Origin: an uncultured Prevotellaceae bacterium
GTDB taxonomy: Bacteria > Bacteroidota > Bacteroidia > Bacteroidales > Muribaculaceae
Assembly: GCA_900320055.1 (NCBI GenBank)
Contig: ONQS01000005.1
Location: 1-64,000, forward strand
DNA length: 64,000 nt
Direction of reading: 5' to 3'
Shown here: positions 1 through 8,577 of the stretch, in pieces
How positions within the stretch are numbered: position 1 is the stretch's first letter
How the letters are laid out: each line of letters starts with the position of its first letter
The notes under the pieces: model-generated
The model's input: only the letters and a program-made list of their open reading frames with translations
The model's database searches: none
What the model was told of the DNA's origin: nothing
Position numbers and translations under genes: made by a program

Positions 1-29
1 TTTTTTGATGAAAAAAGTGGCGTTTCGGC

Positions 30-59
30 TTGTGGTTCAGGAAATTATTTGTACCTTTG
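30..59 (+). promoter_or_regulatory. Promoter of rpsA
   Basis: A TTG at 30-32 is followed after 19 nt by TACCTTTG at 52-59. This matches the Bacteroidetes primary sigma factor pattern (TTTG, 19-21 nt, TAnnTTTG). Transcription would start near 65, leaving a leader of about 60 nt before rpsA. Confidence 0.75.
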
Positions 60-123
60 CAGTCGCGCTTTTCGGGAACGTGTCCGAAAAGGCTGTTTAA
101 CTAACTTATTATTAACTTTTTAA

Positions 124-1923
124 ATGAGCGAAGAATTAAAAAATTCTCCAATCGCCGATTTTGATTGGGACGCCTATGAGAAAGGCGAGACCAAAAGAGA
201 CAAATCTTTTGAGGAACTGGAAAAAACCTACGACAACTCCCTGAACAAGTTCCAGGAGAACGAAGTGACCGAAGGTACTGTTATCTCGATTAACAAGCGT
301 GAGGTAGTGGTTAACATCGGTGCTAAGTCGGACGGCATCATTCCCGTTAGCGAATTCCGTTACAACCCCGACCTCAAGGTGGGTGACACTGTTGAAGTGT
401 ATGTAGAGAACCGTGAGGACAAGAAGGGTCAACTCGTGCTGTCGCACCGTCGTGCGCGTCAGGCCAAGAGTTGGGATCGCGTTAACGAAGCGCTTGAGAA
501 CAACGAGATCATCAAGGGTTACATCAAGTGCCGCACCAAGGGTGGTATGATCGTCGATGTATTTGGCATCGAGGCCTTCTTGCCCGGTTCGCAGATCGAC
601 GTACGCCCCATCCGCAACTATGATGACTACGTTGACAAGACCATGGAGTTCAAGATCGTGAAGATCAACCAGGACTTCCGCAATGTTGTTGTGAGCCACA
701 AGGCACTCATCGAGGCCGAACTCGAACAGCAGAAGAAAGAGATCATGTCCAAACTCGAGAAGGGTCAGGTACTCGAGGGTACCGTTAAGAACATCACCAA
801 CTATGGTGTGTTCATCGACCTGGGTGGCGTGGACGGTCTGATTCACATCACCGATCTGTCGTGGGGTCGCGTAAACAATCCCGCCGACATCGTTCAACCC
901 GAGCAGAAACTCAACGTGGTTATCCTCGACTTCAATGAGGAGAAGAACCGCATCGCTCTGGGTCTGAAGCAACTGCAGCCCCATCCCTGGGATGCACTGG
1001 ATCCCAACCTCAAGGTGGGTGACCACATCAAGGGTAAGGTTGTCGTTATGTACGACTATGGTGCATTCGTTGAGGTGGCTCCCGGTGTTGAGGGCCTGAT
1101 CCACGTGAGTGAGATGAGTTGGTCGCAGCGTCTGCGTCCCGCTCAGGACTTCATGAAGGTGGGCGACGAGGTCGAGGCCGTTATCCTGGCTCTGGACCGC
1201 GAGGACCGCAAGATGTCGCTGGGCATCAAGCAACTCACCAACGATCCTTGGGACACCATCGAGGTGAAATACCCCGTTGGCAGCAAGCACACCGCCAAGG
1301 TGCGCAACTTCACCAACTTCGGCATCTTTGTTGAGATGGAAGAGGGCGTTGAGGGCCTGATCCACATCAGCGACCTGTCGTGGACCAAGAAGATCAAGCA
1401 TCCGAGCGAGTTTACCAAGGTTGACGCTCCCATCGACGTTGTCGTTCTCGACATCGACAAGGAGAACCGTCGTCTGAGCCTGGGTCACAAGCAACTCGAG
1501 GAGAATCCTTGGGAGACCTACGAGACCATCTTTACCCGTGGCAGCGTGCACGAGGGTACCATCAGCGAACTCACCGAGCGTGGTGGTCAGATCCGTCTGG
1601 ATCCCTACGGCGTTGAGGGCTTTGCAACTCCCAAGCACCTGACCAAGGAAGACGGTACCACCGCCAAGCAGGGCGAGACCTTGATGTTCAAGGTGATCGA
1701 CTTCAACAAGGACAGCAAGCACATCATCCTGTCGCACAGCCGCATCTTCGAGGATGAGCAGCGTAGCGAGGCCCGCAAGGCTCGCCGTCAGGCTGCCGCC
1801 AATAAGCCTGCCGCTGAGGCTGCTCCCGCAGCACCTCAGGTCGAGAAGACCACTCTGGGTGACGTGACTGACCTGGCCGCTCTGAAGGCTCAACTCGAGC
1901 AGAACGAGAAGGGCGAAGAGTAA
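124..1923 (+). CDS. rpsA: 30S ribosomal protein S1
   Basis: Ribosomal protein S1 binds mRNA on the 30S subunit and helps start translation of structured or weakly Shine-Dalgarno mRNAs, which matters in Bacteroidetes where such sites are weak. The 599-residue protein has a run of S1 (OB-fold) repeats, visible as recurring G-x-F/V-V-x-hydrophobic and 'GLIHISDLSW'-type segments, for example near residues 240, 330 and 415. The C-terminus is an Ala/Glu-rich low-complexity tail. The length is usual for the family. The gene stands alone, with its own promoter at 30-59 and a strong hairpin terminator just downstream. The ATG at 124 is the only sensible start after that promoter. Confidence 0.97.
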   Translation: MSEELKNSPIADFDWDAYEKGETKRDKSFEELEKTYDNSLNKFQENEVTEGTVISINKREVVVNIGAKSDGIIPVSEFRYNPDLKVGDTVEVYVENREDKKGQLVLSHRRARQAKSWDRVNEALENNEIIKGYIKCRTKGGMIVDVFGIEAFLPGSQIDVRPIRNYDDYVDKTMEFKIVKINQDFRNVVVSHKALIEAELEQQKKEIMSKLEKGQVLEGTVKNITNYGVFIDLGGVDGLIHITDLSWGRVNNPADIVQPEQKLNVVILDFNEEKNRIALGLKQLQPHPWDALDPNLKVGDHIKGKVVVMYDYGAFVEVAPGVEGLIHVSEMSWSQRLRPAQDFMKVGDEVEAVILALDREDRKMSLGIKQLTNDPWDTIEVKYPVGSKHTAKVRNFTNFGIFVEMEEGVEGLIHISDLSWTKKIKHPSEFTKVDAPIDVVVLDIDKENRRLSLGHKQLEENPWETYETIFTRGSVHEGTISELTERGGQIRLDPYGVEGFATPKHLTKEDGTTAKQGETLMFKVIDFNKDSKHIILSHSRIFEDEQRSEARKARRQAAANKPAAEAAPAAPQVEKTTLGDVTDLAALKAQLEQNEKGEE

Positions 1924-1980
1924 TCCCAATCAAAATCAAGATGCGCGCAACCTGATGGTTGCTCGCTGAAAAAGAAGACG

Positions 1981-2012
1981 CCGGCATCCCATGCGAGTGG
2001 GGTGCCGGTACT
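1981..2012 (+). terminator. Hairpin terminator after rpsA
   Basis: CCGGCATCCCA (1981-1991) pairs with TGGGGTGCCGG (1998-2008) as an 11-bp stem (one G-T pair) with a 6-nt loop, followed by a T-rich stretch. It lies 58 nt after the rpsA stop codon. Confidence 0.8.
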
Positions 2013-2183
2013 TTATTATAGTGTATAGTTAATGATAATCGTTAACGGAGAATAGTTGCATCCGCGGTCGTTCTTACCGCTAACGATGCCTAATTCCTAA
2101 CCACAACCACGTATCTATCTGCTTGAAATGCTTAAATTGGAATAATTATTGGGTAAAAATTTCTTTAATTCAAAAAATAAGCC

Positions 2184-2191
2184 TACCTTTA
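2184..2191 (+). promoter_or_regulatory. Possible -7 element of the hydBAC operon
   Basis: TACCTTTA matches seven of the eight bases of TAnnTTTG. No clear -33 TTTG is present at the right distance. A transcript starting near 2197 would exclude the TTG at 2149 as a start and favours the GTG at 2248 for hydB. The rest of 1924-2247 holds only the rpsA terminator and no gene. Confidence 0.4.
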
Positions 2192-2247
2192 CACGCCGAA
2201 AACCAGAAACCAAATTATACCAACTAATAACTAATTCTCTATTTAAC

Positions 2248-4155
2248 GTGAAAATTCTTTCTATTAACGACCTAGACAATCTTAGGAAACGTGCGCAACA
2301 GGCGTTAGCCTTGCGTGAGGAGAGTTCTGACGCTGATTCAGAACAGTGTTGCGGTCTTGCGACGGGAGCCGAGCACTTGCAGGTGCTGTGCTGCGGTGGT
2401 ACCGGATGTAAGGCATCAAACAGCCATAAAATCGTTGAAAACCTTAAGGCTGCTCTCGAAGAGAATGGTATTGCAGACAAGGTTGATGTTATCACTACCG
2501 GTTGCTTCGGCTTTTGCGAGAAGGGCCCGATCGTGAAAATTATCCCTGATAATACCTTCTATACGCAAGTCAAGCCCGAGGATGCAGTGGAAATCGTCAA
2601 GGAGCACATCATCGGTGGCCGTCGTGTGGAGCGTTTGCTCTATGTTGACCCTAAGACTCAGAAGTCGGTCAGCGACAGCAAGCACATGGACTTCTACCGT
2701 AAGCAGATGCGTATCGCATTGCGCAACTGTGGCCTGATCGACCCTGAGAACATCGAGGAGTATATTGCCCGCGATGGTTATCAGGCAATCGCCAACGCAT
2801 TGCTCAATCAGACCCCCGAGCAGGTCATCGACATCATCAAGGCTTCCGGATTGCGAGGCCGCGGTGGCGCTGGCTTCCCCACAGGCATGAAGTGGGGCTT
2901 TGCCCGTGGTTATGATAGTGACGAGAAATATGTGGTCTGCAATGCTGACGAGGGTGACCCCGGTGCATTTATGGACCGCTCCATCATGGAGGGTGACCCC
3001 AACTCGGTGATCGAGGCTATGACCGTGTGTGGCTACTGCATCAATTCGCACAAGGGTCTGATCTACATCCGTGCCGAGTATCCCCTGGCAGTGCACCGCC
3101 TCAAGGTCGCCATCCTGCAGGCTCGTGATTATGGCCTGCTCGGAAAGAGAATCTTAGGCACTGACTTTGATTTTGACATCGAGATCCGCTATGGCGCCGG
3201 CGCATTTGTCTGCGGTGAGGAGACCGCCCTTATCCACTCGATGGAGGGTAAGCGTGGCGAGCCCACCCTGAAGCCGCCGTTCCCCGCCGAGGCAGGTTAC
3301 AATATGAAACCGACCAACGTTAACAACGTTGAGACCCTGGCCAATGTGCCTATCATTCTCACCAAGGGTGCCGACTGGTTTGCCTCGATTGGCACTGAGA
3401 AGAGCAAGGGTACCAAGGTGTTTGCCCTTGCCGGTAAGATTAACAATGTGGGCCTGATCGAGGTGCCCATGGGTACCACCCTGCGCGAGATCATCTACGA
3501 CATCGGCGGTGGCGTGAAGAATAACAAGGAGTTCAAGGCCGTTCAGACCGGTGGCCCCTCGGGTGGCTGTCTGACGACCAAGCACCTCGATACCCCCATC
3601 GACTATGAGCATCTGGCTGCTTCGGGCTCGATGATGGGCTCTGGTGGTATGATTGTTATGGACGAGGACGACTGCATGGTAAGCGTCGCCAAGTTCTATC
3701 TTGAGTTCACGGTAGATGAGAGTTGTGGTAAGTGCACGCCTTGCCGCATCGGCAACAAGCGACTGCTCGAAATCCTCACCCGCATCACCGAGGGTAATGG
3801 CACCATGGAAGACCTCGAGCACCTCAAGGTGCTGAGCGAGACCATCAAGGATACCGCCCTGTGCGGTCTGGGCCAGACCTCACCCAATCCCGTGCTGTCG
3901 ACTATCAACAACTTCTGGGACGAATATGTCGAGCATGTTAAGCAACACAAGTGCCGCGCTAAGCAGTGCAAGGCACTCGTGACCTACAGCATCGATCCCG
4001 CTAAGTGTAAAGGCTGTGGCGCCTGCAAGCGCAAGTGTCCTGCCAATGCCATTATGGGTGACATGCGCAAGCCTCACATTATTAACCCTTATGAGTGCAT
4101 CCGTTGCGGTATGTGTAAGTCAAGTTGCCGCTTCGAAGCCATCTCAATATACTAA
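2248..4155 (+). CDS. hydB: [FeFe] hydrogenase subunit HydB (NADH/FMN module)
   Basis: This is the flavin subunit of a trimeric, electron-bifurcating-type [FeFe] hydrogenase, expected to bind NAD(H) and FMN and split electrons between NADH and ferredoxin. From the GTG at 2248 it has 635 residues, close to the usual size. In order: a thioredoxin-like [2Fe-2S] domain (Cys48, 49, 54 and the later 'TGCFGFC'), a NuoF-like core with the glycine-rich 'GRGGAGFPTG' nucleotide site, the NuoF [4Fe-4S] motif 'SCGKCTPCR', and a C-terminal two-cluster ferredoxin domain ('CKGCGACKRKC', 'CIRCGMCKSSC'). It lies 14 nt upstream of hydA, so the two are almost surely cotranscribed. A TTG at 2149 would lengthen it by 33 unconserved-looking residues and falls upstream of the likely transcription start. 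Confidence 0.93.
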   Translation: MKILSINDLDNLRKRAQQALALREESSDADSEQCCGLATGAEHLQVLCCGGTGCKASNSHKIVENLKAALEENGIADKVDVITTGCFGFCEKGPIVKIIPDNTFYTQVKPEDAVEIVKEHIIGGRRVERLLYVDPKTQKSVSDSKHMDFYRKQMRIALRNCGLIDPENIEEYIARDGYQAIANALLNQTPEQVIDIIKASGLRGRGGAGFPTGMKWGFARGYDSDEKYVVCNADEGDPGAFMDRSIMEGDPNSVIEAMTVCGYCINSHKGLIYIRAEYPLAVHRLKVAILQARDYGLLGKRILGTDFDFDIEIRYGAGAFVCGEETALIHSMEGKRGEPTLKPPFPAEAGYNMKPTNVNNVETLANVPIILTKGADWFASIGTEKSKGTKVFALAGKINNVGLIEVPMGTTLREIIYDIGGGVKNNKEFKAVQTGGPSGGCLTTKHLDTPIDYEHLAASGSMMGSGGMIVMDEDDCMVSVAKFYLEFTVDESCGKCTPCRIGNKRLLEILTRITEGNGTMEDLEHLKVLSETIKDTALCGLGQTSPNPVLSTINNFWDEYVEHVKQHKCRAKQCKALVTYSIDPAKCKGCGACKRKCPANAIMGDMRKPHIINPYECIRCGMCKSSCRFEAISIY

Positions 4156-4169
4156 ATCTCGATAGCATC

Positions 4170-5939
4170 ATGGAACAAAATAATATGATCACTCTCACGA
4201 TTGATAAACACGAGGTTAATGTGCCTGCAGGAACCATGCTGCTCGATGCTGCCAAGACGGTAGGCATCAGCATCCCCACGCTGTGCCACATCGACCTAGA
4301 AGGAACCTGTGTCAAGAACACGCCTGCATCATGCCGCATCTGTGTCGTTGAGGTCGAGGGGCGCCGCAATCTGGCTCCCGCATGTGCCACCCGCGTGACC
4401 CCCGGTATGGTTGTTCACACCAACAGCGCCCGCGTGATCCGCGCCCGCAAGACGGTTGCTGAACTGATGCTTAGCGACCATCCCAACGACTGCTTGACCT
4501 GCCCCAAGTGCAGTGACTGCGAATTGCAGCGCCTGGTTATGCGTTTCAATATCCGCAAAATGCCATATAATGGTGGCGAACAGAGCGAGCGCAAGCAGGA
4601 GTTGACTCCCGCCATCTCCCGCAACATGGAGAAGTGTGTGTATTGCCGCCGTTGCGAGAGTGTCTGCAACAATGTTCAGTCGGTAGGCGTCTTGAGCGCA
4701 ATCCGCCGCGGTTTTAACACCACCATCGCTCCCACATTCGACCAGATGTTTACCGACACCAACTGTACCTACTGCGGTCAGTGTGTCGCTGTCTGCCCGA
4801 CTGGAGCACTCACCGAGCATGACTATACCAACCAACTCATGGACGACCTCACCAATCCCGACAAGGTGGTTGTGGCTCAGCCCGCACCCGCCGTTCGCGT
4901 GGCTCTGGGCGAGGAGTTCGGAATGAAGCCTGGCACCATCGTGACCGGCAAGTTGGCCACCGCCTTGCGTGACCTGGGATTTGACTATGTGTTCGACACC
5001 GACTTTGCCGCCGATCTTACCATTATGGAAGAAGGCACCGAAATCCTGCAGCGCCTCAACAAATTCCTGGCTGGTGACAAGGATGTGAAATTGCCCATCA
5101 TGACGTCGTGCTGTCCCGCTTGGGTCAACTTCTATGAGCACGAGTTCCCCGATCTGCTCGACTATCCGTCAACAGCCAAGTCGCCCGCTCAGATGTTTGG
5201 CGCAGTGGCCAAGACCTATTGGGCCGAGAAGATGGGCATTCCCCGCGACAAACTCGTTGTCGTATCTGTCATGCCATGCTTGGCTAAGAAATATGAGAGC
5301 AGCCGTGAAGAATTCAAGGTGGATGGCAATCCCGATGTGGATTACAGCATCTCGACTCGAGAGTTGGGCCGCTTGATCAAGCGTGCCAACATTGATTTCG
5401 TTAACCTGCCTGACGGCGACTTCGACTCCCCTCTGGGCGAATCGACAGGTGCTGGTGCCATCTTTGCTAACACAGGTGGTGTGATGGAGGCTGCATTGCG
5501 CACCGTCTATGAGGTGCACACTGGCAAGACCCTGCCGCACATTGAGTTCAACAGCGTGCGTGGTTTGGAGGGCATCCGCGAGGCAGAGATTGACCTGAAC
5601 GGTTTCACGTTGCGCGTGTGTGTGGCTCACACCTTGAGCAACGCCCGCAAGGTGATGGATCTGCTGCGTGCCGGCAAACTCAACTACCATGTGGTAGAGG
5701 TGATGGCATGTCCCGGCGGTTGCATCGGCGGCGCAGGTCAGCCTTATCACCATGGCAACATCGAGATTCTCAAGGCCCGTGCTGCTGCAGTCTATCGCGA
5801 GGATGAGGGCAAGGCATTGCGTAAGAGCCACGAGAACCCCGACATCCAGAAACTCTACAAGGAATTCCTGGGTGAACCCTGCAGCGAGAAGGCGCATCAC
5901 TTGCTCCACACGCACTATTTCGACAAAAGCATTCACTAA
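4170..5939 (+). CDS. hydA: [FeFe] hydrogenase catalytic subunit HydA
   Basis: This is the H2-forming/oxidising subunit of the HydABC complex (589 residues from ATG 4170, which follows the hydB stop). The N-terminus is a plant-type [2Fe-2S] ferredoxin domain with the 'PASCRICVVEV' loop. Next comes a His-Cys3 [4Fe-4S] site ('HPNDCLTCPKCSDC') and two further [4Fe-4S] motifs ('CVYCRRCESVC', 'CTYCGQCVAVC'). The H-cluster domain has all three signatures: L1 'TSCCPAW' (Cys314/315), L2 'MPCLAKKYE' (Cys370) and L3 'MACPGGCIGG' (Cys514, Cys518). The small-subunit-like tail 'LLHTHYFDKS' is present. The domain order is that of the bifurcating (A3-type) enzymes. Activity needs the HydE, HydF and HydG maturases; F and G are nearby. 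Confidence 0.95.
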   Translation: MEQNNMITLTIDKHEVNVPAGTMLLDAAKTVGISIPTLCHIDLEGTCVKNTPASCRICVVEVEGRRNLAPACATRVTPGMVVHTNSARVIRARKTVAELMLSDHPNDCLTCPKCSDCELQRLVMRFNIRKMPYNGGEQSERKQELTPAISRNMEKCVYCRRCESVCNNVQSVGVLSAIRRGFNTTIAPTFDQMFTDTNCTYCGQCVAVCPTGALTEHDYTNQLMDDLTNPDKVVVAQPAPAVRVALGEEFGMKPGTIVTGKLATALRDLGFDYVFDTDFAADLTIMEEGTEILQRLNKFLAGDKDVKLPIMTSCCPAWVNFYEHEFPDLLDYPSTAKSPAQMFGAVAKTYWAEKMGIPRDKLVVVSVMPCLAKKYESSREEFKVDGNPDVDYSISTRELGRLIKRANIDFVNLPDGDFDSPLGESTGAGAIFANTGGVMEAALRTVYEVHTGKTLPHIEFNSVRGLEGIREAEIDLNGFTLRVCVAHTLSNARKVMDLLRAGKLNYHVVEVMACPGGCIGGAGQPYHHGNIEILKARAAAVYREDEGKALRKSHENPDIQKLYKEFLGEPCSEKAHHLLHTHYFDKSIH

Positions 5940-5967
5940 TTGACTCGTTAAAAACATCAATCACGAT

Positions 5968-6459
5968 ATGAAGAATAAAGAAATCAAATTGGCATGTACC
6001 GTTGTTCAACAGGTCGAAGAGATCTGTGACAAGCATGGCAACAAGCCTGGTGAGTTGATCAACGTGTTGCACGAGTGCCAGGCACTTCATGGCTACCTGC
6101 CCGTGGAGATGCAGCGCATCATCGCCCGCAAACTCGGTATCCCCGCATCTAAGGTTTATGGCGTGGTGACATTCTACTCCTTCTTCACCATGACCCCCAA
6201 AGGCAAACACCCGATTTCGGTTTGTCTGGGTACCGCTTGCTACGTGCGCGGATCGGAGCGCCTGCTTGAAGAAATCAAGCGCATCCTCAACATTGAGGTC
6301 GGCGAGACCACCGAGGATGGCAAATTCTCGCTCGACTGCCTGCGTTGTGTAGGCGCCTGCGGTCTTGCACCCGTTGTCATGATTGGCGAGCACGTTTATG
6401 GACGCCTCGACGTCAAGGATGTGCGCAAAATCCTTGATGATGTCGCTGCTGCTGACTAA
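5968..6459 (+). CDS. hydC: [FeFe] hydrogenase subunit HydC (NuoE-like)
   Basis: A 163-residue thioredoxin-like [2Fe-2S] protein of the NuoE family, the third subunit of the HydABC complex, which relays electrons near the flavin site of HydB. The four cluster cysteines are visible in 'CLGTACYVRG' and 'CLRCVGACG'. The N-terminal helical part resembles NuoE ('LINVLHECQALHGYLP'). It starts 28 nt after the hydA stop and is followed by a hairpin terminator, so it closes the hydB-hydA-hydC operon. The order B-A-C is unusual only in that hydC comes last; all three parts are present. Confidence 0.93.
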   Translation: MKNKEIKLACTVVQQVEEICDKHGNKPGELINVLHECQALHGYLPVEMQRIIARKLGIPASKVYGVVTFYSFFTMTPKGKHPISVCLGTACYVRGSERLLEEIKRILNIEVGETTEDGKFSLDCLRCVGACGLAPVVMIGEHVYGRLDVKDVRKILDDVAAAD

Positions 6460-6495
6460 TCAAGCACTTTTTCATTAAGCATCACTATTTATCGA

Positions 6496-6532
6496 AGCAG
6501 GGCTATCGCACTCATGGTGGCCCTGCTTTATT
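6496..6532 (+). terminator. Hairpin terminator after hydC
   Basis: AGCAGGGC (6496-6503) pairs with GCCCTGCT (6520-6527), loop 16 nt, followed by TTATT. It separates the hydBAC operon from the second hydrogenase gene. Confidence 0.65.
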
Positions 6533-6576
6533 GTCTATGCAATGTGATAATATTGTGCCGAAAAATATTGGACAGG

Positions 6577-6608
6577 CTTGGGAAACTCAATAAAAAAATG
6601 TAATTTTG
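6577..6608 (+). promoter_or_regulatory. Promoter of the second hydrogenase gene
   Basis: CTTG (6577-6580), 20 nt, then TAATTTTG (6601-6608): a near-perfect Bacteroidetes promoter. It lies after the hydC terminator, so the second hydrogenase can be expressed independently of hydBAC. Confidence 0.75.
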
Positions 6609-6672
6609 TGACCAAATTTGATAGGACACGCTTGTTCTGTCGACTTTCATTTCATTAAATCATTTACTACCA

Positions 6673-8499
6673 ATGAATTTGCAGAACAACCCAGAACCAA
6701 TGAAACCAAACGATCAAGTCCAAGGCACGGCCTCAACGGCCGATGCGCATAACGAAGCGCCCACCTATGGTCTGACGAGTAACGATCACATTCAGGTTTT
6801 GTGTTGTTGCGGTACGGCATGCTATGGCTCTGGCAGTCTCAAGATCATCGACAACTTCATCAGAGTTATCGGTGAGCATAATCTGGGCAGCAGGGTAGAT
6901 GTGGTAGCAACCGGATGTTTCGGCTTCTGCTCCAAAGGTCCCATCGTCAGGATTATGCCAGACAACACCACCTATGTCCAAGTCAAGCCCGACGACGTAG
7001 AGGATATCGTTAACACACACATTATCGCTGGCCAACTGGTCGACAGGCTCCTCTATGTGGAAAGCACCGCCCATCAACTCGCCGATGACGCCAAGCATTG
7101 GAGTTCCTATCCCAAGCAGGTGTCGCTCGATGCGATGTTGCACGACTACATCTATGAGATCGGCGGCAAGAAATTCCTGTCGGTTATGTCCTATGAGGTG
7201 GATGATGAGAAATGCAAGGGTTGTGGTGCCTGCAAGCGTAATTGCCCCAGCCAAGCCATCAGCGGTGATTTGCGACAACCCCATGTCGTCAATCCCTATA
7301 AATGCACCTGTTGTGGCCATTGCACGACCAAGTGCCGCTTTGATGCCATCCATGGACCAGTCGGCGCTCTGACAGAACGCAACTATGTTGAGGACCTGCT
7401 GGTGGACGTCGCCGATCCCGACAAGGTGGTCGTCGCTCAGACCGCTCCCGCCGTGAGATATGCCCTTGGCGAAGAGTTCGGCATGCCCCCCGGGACTATC
7501 GTCACGGGACGAATGATTACCGCATTGCGCAAGATCGGAGTAGACTATGTGTTTGATACCGACTTTGGCGCCGACATCACCATCATGGAGGAAGCCGCCG
7601 AGATAGTCGACCGATTAAGAAAATTCATTGCTGGTGATAAGACAGTAAGGATTCCGATCACGACCTCTTGTTGTCCGGCATGGGTCAACTTCTTTGAGAA
7701 CGAGTTCCCCGACCTGAGGGAGTACCCCTCGACATGCAAGTCTCCCGCCCAGATGCTGGGTGCTGTGCTCAAGACGTATTGGGCACAACGCATGGGAATT
7801 CCGCGCGACAAACTGGTCGTGGTTTCTGTCATGCCCTGCTTGTCCAAGAAATATGAGTGCGCACGCGATGAGTTCATCACCGATGGTAATCCCGATGTCG
7901 ATTACTCTATCACGACCATTGAGTTGGCCGAACTTATCCGACGGATGAACATCAGTTTTGACCGTTTGCGTGACTCGGAGTTTGACATGCCGCTTGGCGA
8001 CTCATCGGGTGCAGGTGCTATCTTCGGCACCACCGGTGGCGTGATGGAGGCTGCACTGCGCACGGTATATGAAGAATTTACGGGCAATACCCTGGGGCGT
8101 ATCGAGTTTGATCAGGTGCGAGGCCTTGATGGCATCCGCGAGGCAACTATTGATCTAAACGGCTTTGAATTGAAGGTCTGCGTAGTCAACACCCTTGGCA
8201 ATGCGCGGCTGGTGATGGAAAAGTTGCGCAACAAGGAGTTGGACTACCATGTCATCGAGGTAATGGCTTGCCCTGGCGGATGCATCGGTGGCACGGGACA
8301 GCCCTATCACCATGGCGATATCGAGGTCATCAAGGCACGCCAGCGTGCCATCTACAGCGAGGATGTGGGCAAGCGGTTGCGCAAGAGTCATGACAATCCG
8401 GTGATTCAGCGTCTTTATCGCGATTTTCTGGGAGAACCTGGCAAAGGCAAGGCACACGAGTTGCTGCACACCAAGTATCGCGACAAGTCTATTCTGTGA
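6673..8499 (+). CDS. Single-chain [FeFe] hydrogenase with N-terminal thioredoxin-like [2Fe-2S] domain
   Basis: A 608-residue second [FeFe] hydrogenase. Residues about 38-130 form a thioredoxin-like [2Fe-2S] domain (Cys45, 50, 82, 86) closely resembling the N-terminus of HydB. Residues about 175-225 are a two-[4Fe-4S] ferredoxin (Cys181/184/187/191 and 211/214/217/221) resembling the C-terminus of HydB. The rest is the H-cluster domain, resembling HydA throughout, with L1 'TSCCPAW' (Cys333/334), L2 'MPCLSKKYE' (Cys389) and L3 'MACPGGCIGG' (Cys533, Cys537). It lacks the NuoF-like NADH/FMN module, and the plant-type [2Fe-2S] and His-Cys3 clusters of HydA. All catalytic signatures are intact, so it is probably active. 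Its redox partner is unknown; ferredoxin, or docking to HydB/HydC, is possible. It has no PAS domain, so nothing points to the usual sensory type. An ATG at 6700 is an alternative start. Confidence 0.9.
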   Translation: MNLQNNPEPMKPNDQVQGTASTADAHNEAPTYGLTSNDHIQVLCCCGTACYGSGSLKIIDNFIRVIGEHNLGSRVDVVATGCFGFCSKGPIVRIMPDNTTYVQVKPDDVEDIVNTHIIAGQLVDRLLYVESTAHQLADDAKHWSSYPKQVSLDAMLHDYIYEIGGKKFLSVMSYEVDDEKCKGCGACKRNCPSQAISGDLRQPHVVNPYKCTCCGHCTTKCRFDAIHGPVGALTERNYVEDLLVDVADPDKVVVAQTAPAVRYALGEEFGMPPGTIVTGRMITALRKIGVDYVFDTDFGADITIMEEAAEIVDRLRKFIAGDKTVRIPITTSCCPAWVNFFENEFPDLREYPSTCKSPAQMLGAVLKTYWAQRMGIPRDKLVVVSVMPCLSKKYECARDEFITDGNPDVDYSITTIELAELIRRMNISFDRLRDSEFDMPLGDSSGAGAIFGTTGGVMEAALRTVYEEFTGNTLGRIEFDQVRGLDGIREATIDLNGFELKVCVVNTLGNARLVMEKLRNKELDYHVIEVMACPGGCIGGTGQPYHHGDIEVIKARQRAIYSEDVGKRLRKSHDNPVIQRLYRDFLGEPGKGKAHELLHTKYRDKSIL

Positions 8500-8524
8500 C
8501 AGTAACGATTCATCAAAAAAAAAT

Positions 8525-8560
8525 CAACGTGGCTCTCTGATTTGGAGTCACGTTGTTATT
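8525..8560. terminator. Bidirectional hairpin terminator between second hydrogenase and hydF
   Basis: CAACGTGGCTCT (8525-8536) pairs with GGAGTCACGTTG (8544-8555): 12 bp including two G-T pairs, 7-nt loop. T-rich sequence follows on the plus strand, and a run of A (8515-8523) gives a T run on the minus strand. It serves the convergent genes on both sides. Confidence 0.75.
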
Positions 8561-8577
8561 ATTATTGGTGTGGGCTT

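Noticed and set aside
136..1929. A 597-codon open frame on the strand opposite rpsA
   Set aside because: It mirrors codon bias of rpsA, has no recognisable domain, no promoter, and rpsA is beyond doubt. Similar long antisense frames elsewhere (for example opposite gyrA and hydB) were dropped for the same reason.
6673..8499. Sensory (HydS-type) role for the second hydrogenase
   Set aside because: No PAS domain or adjacent kinase is present, and all catalytic residues for turnover are intact.
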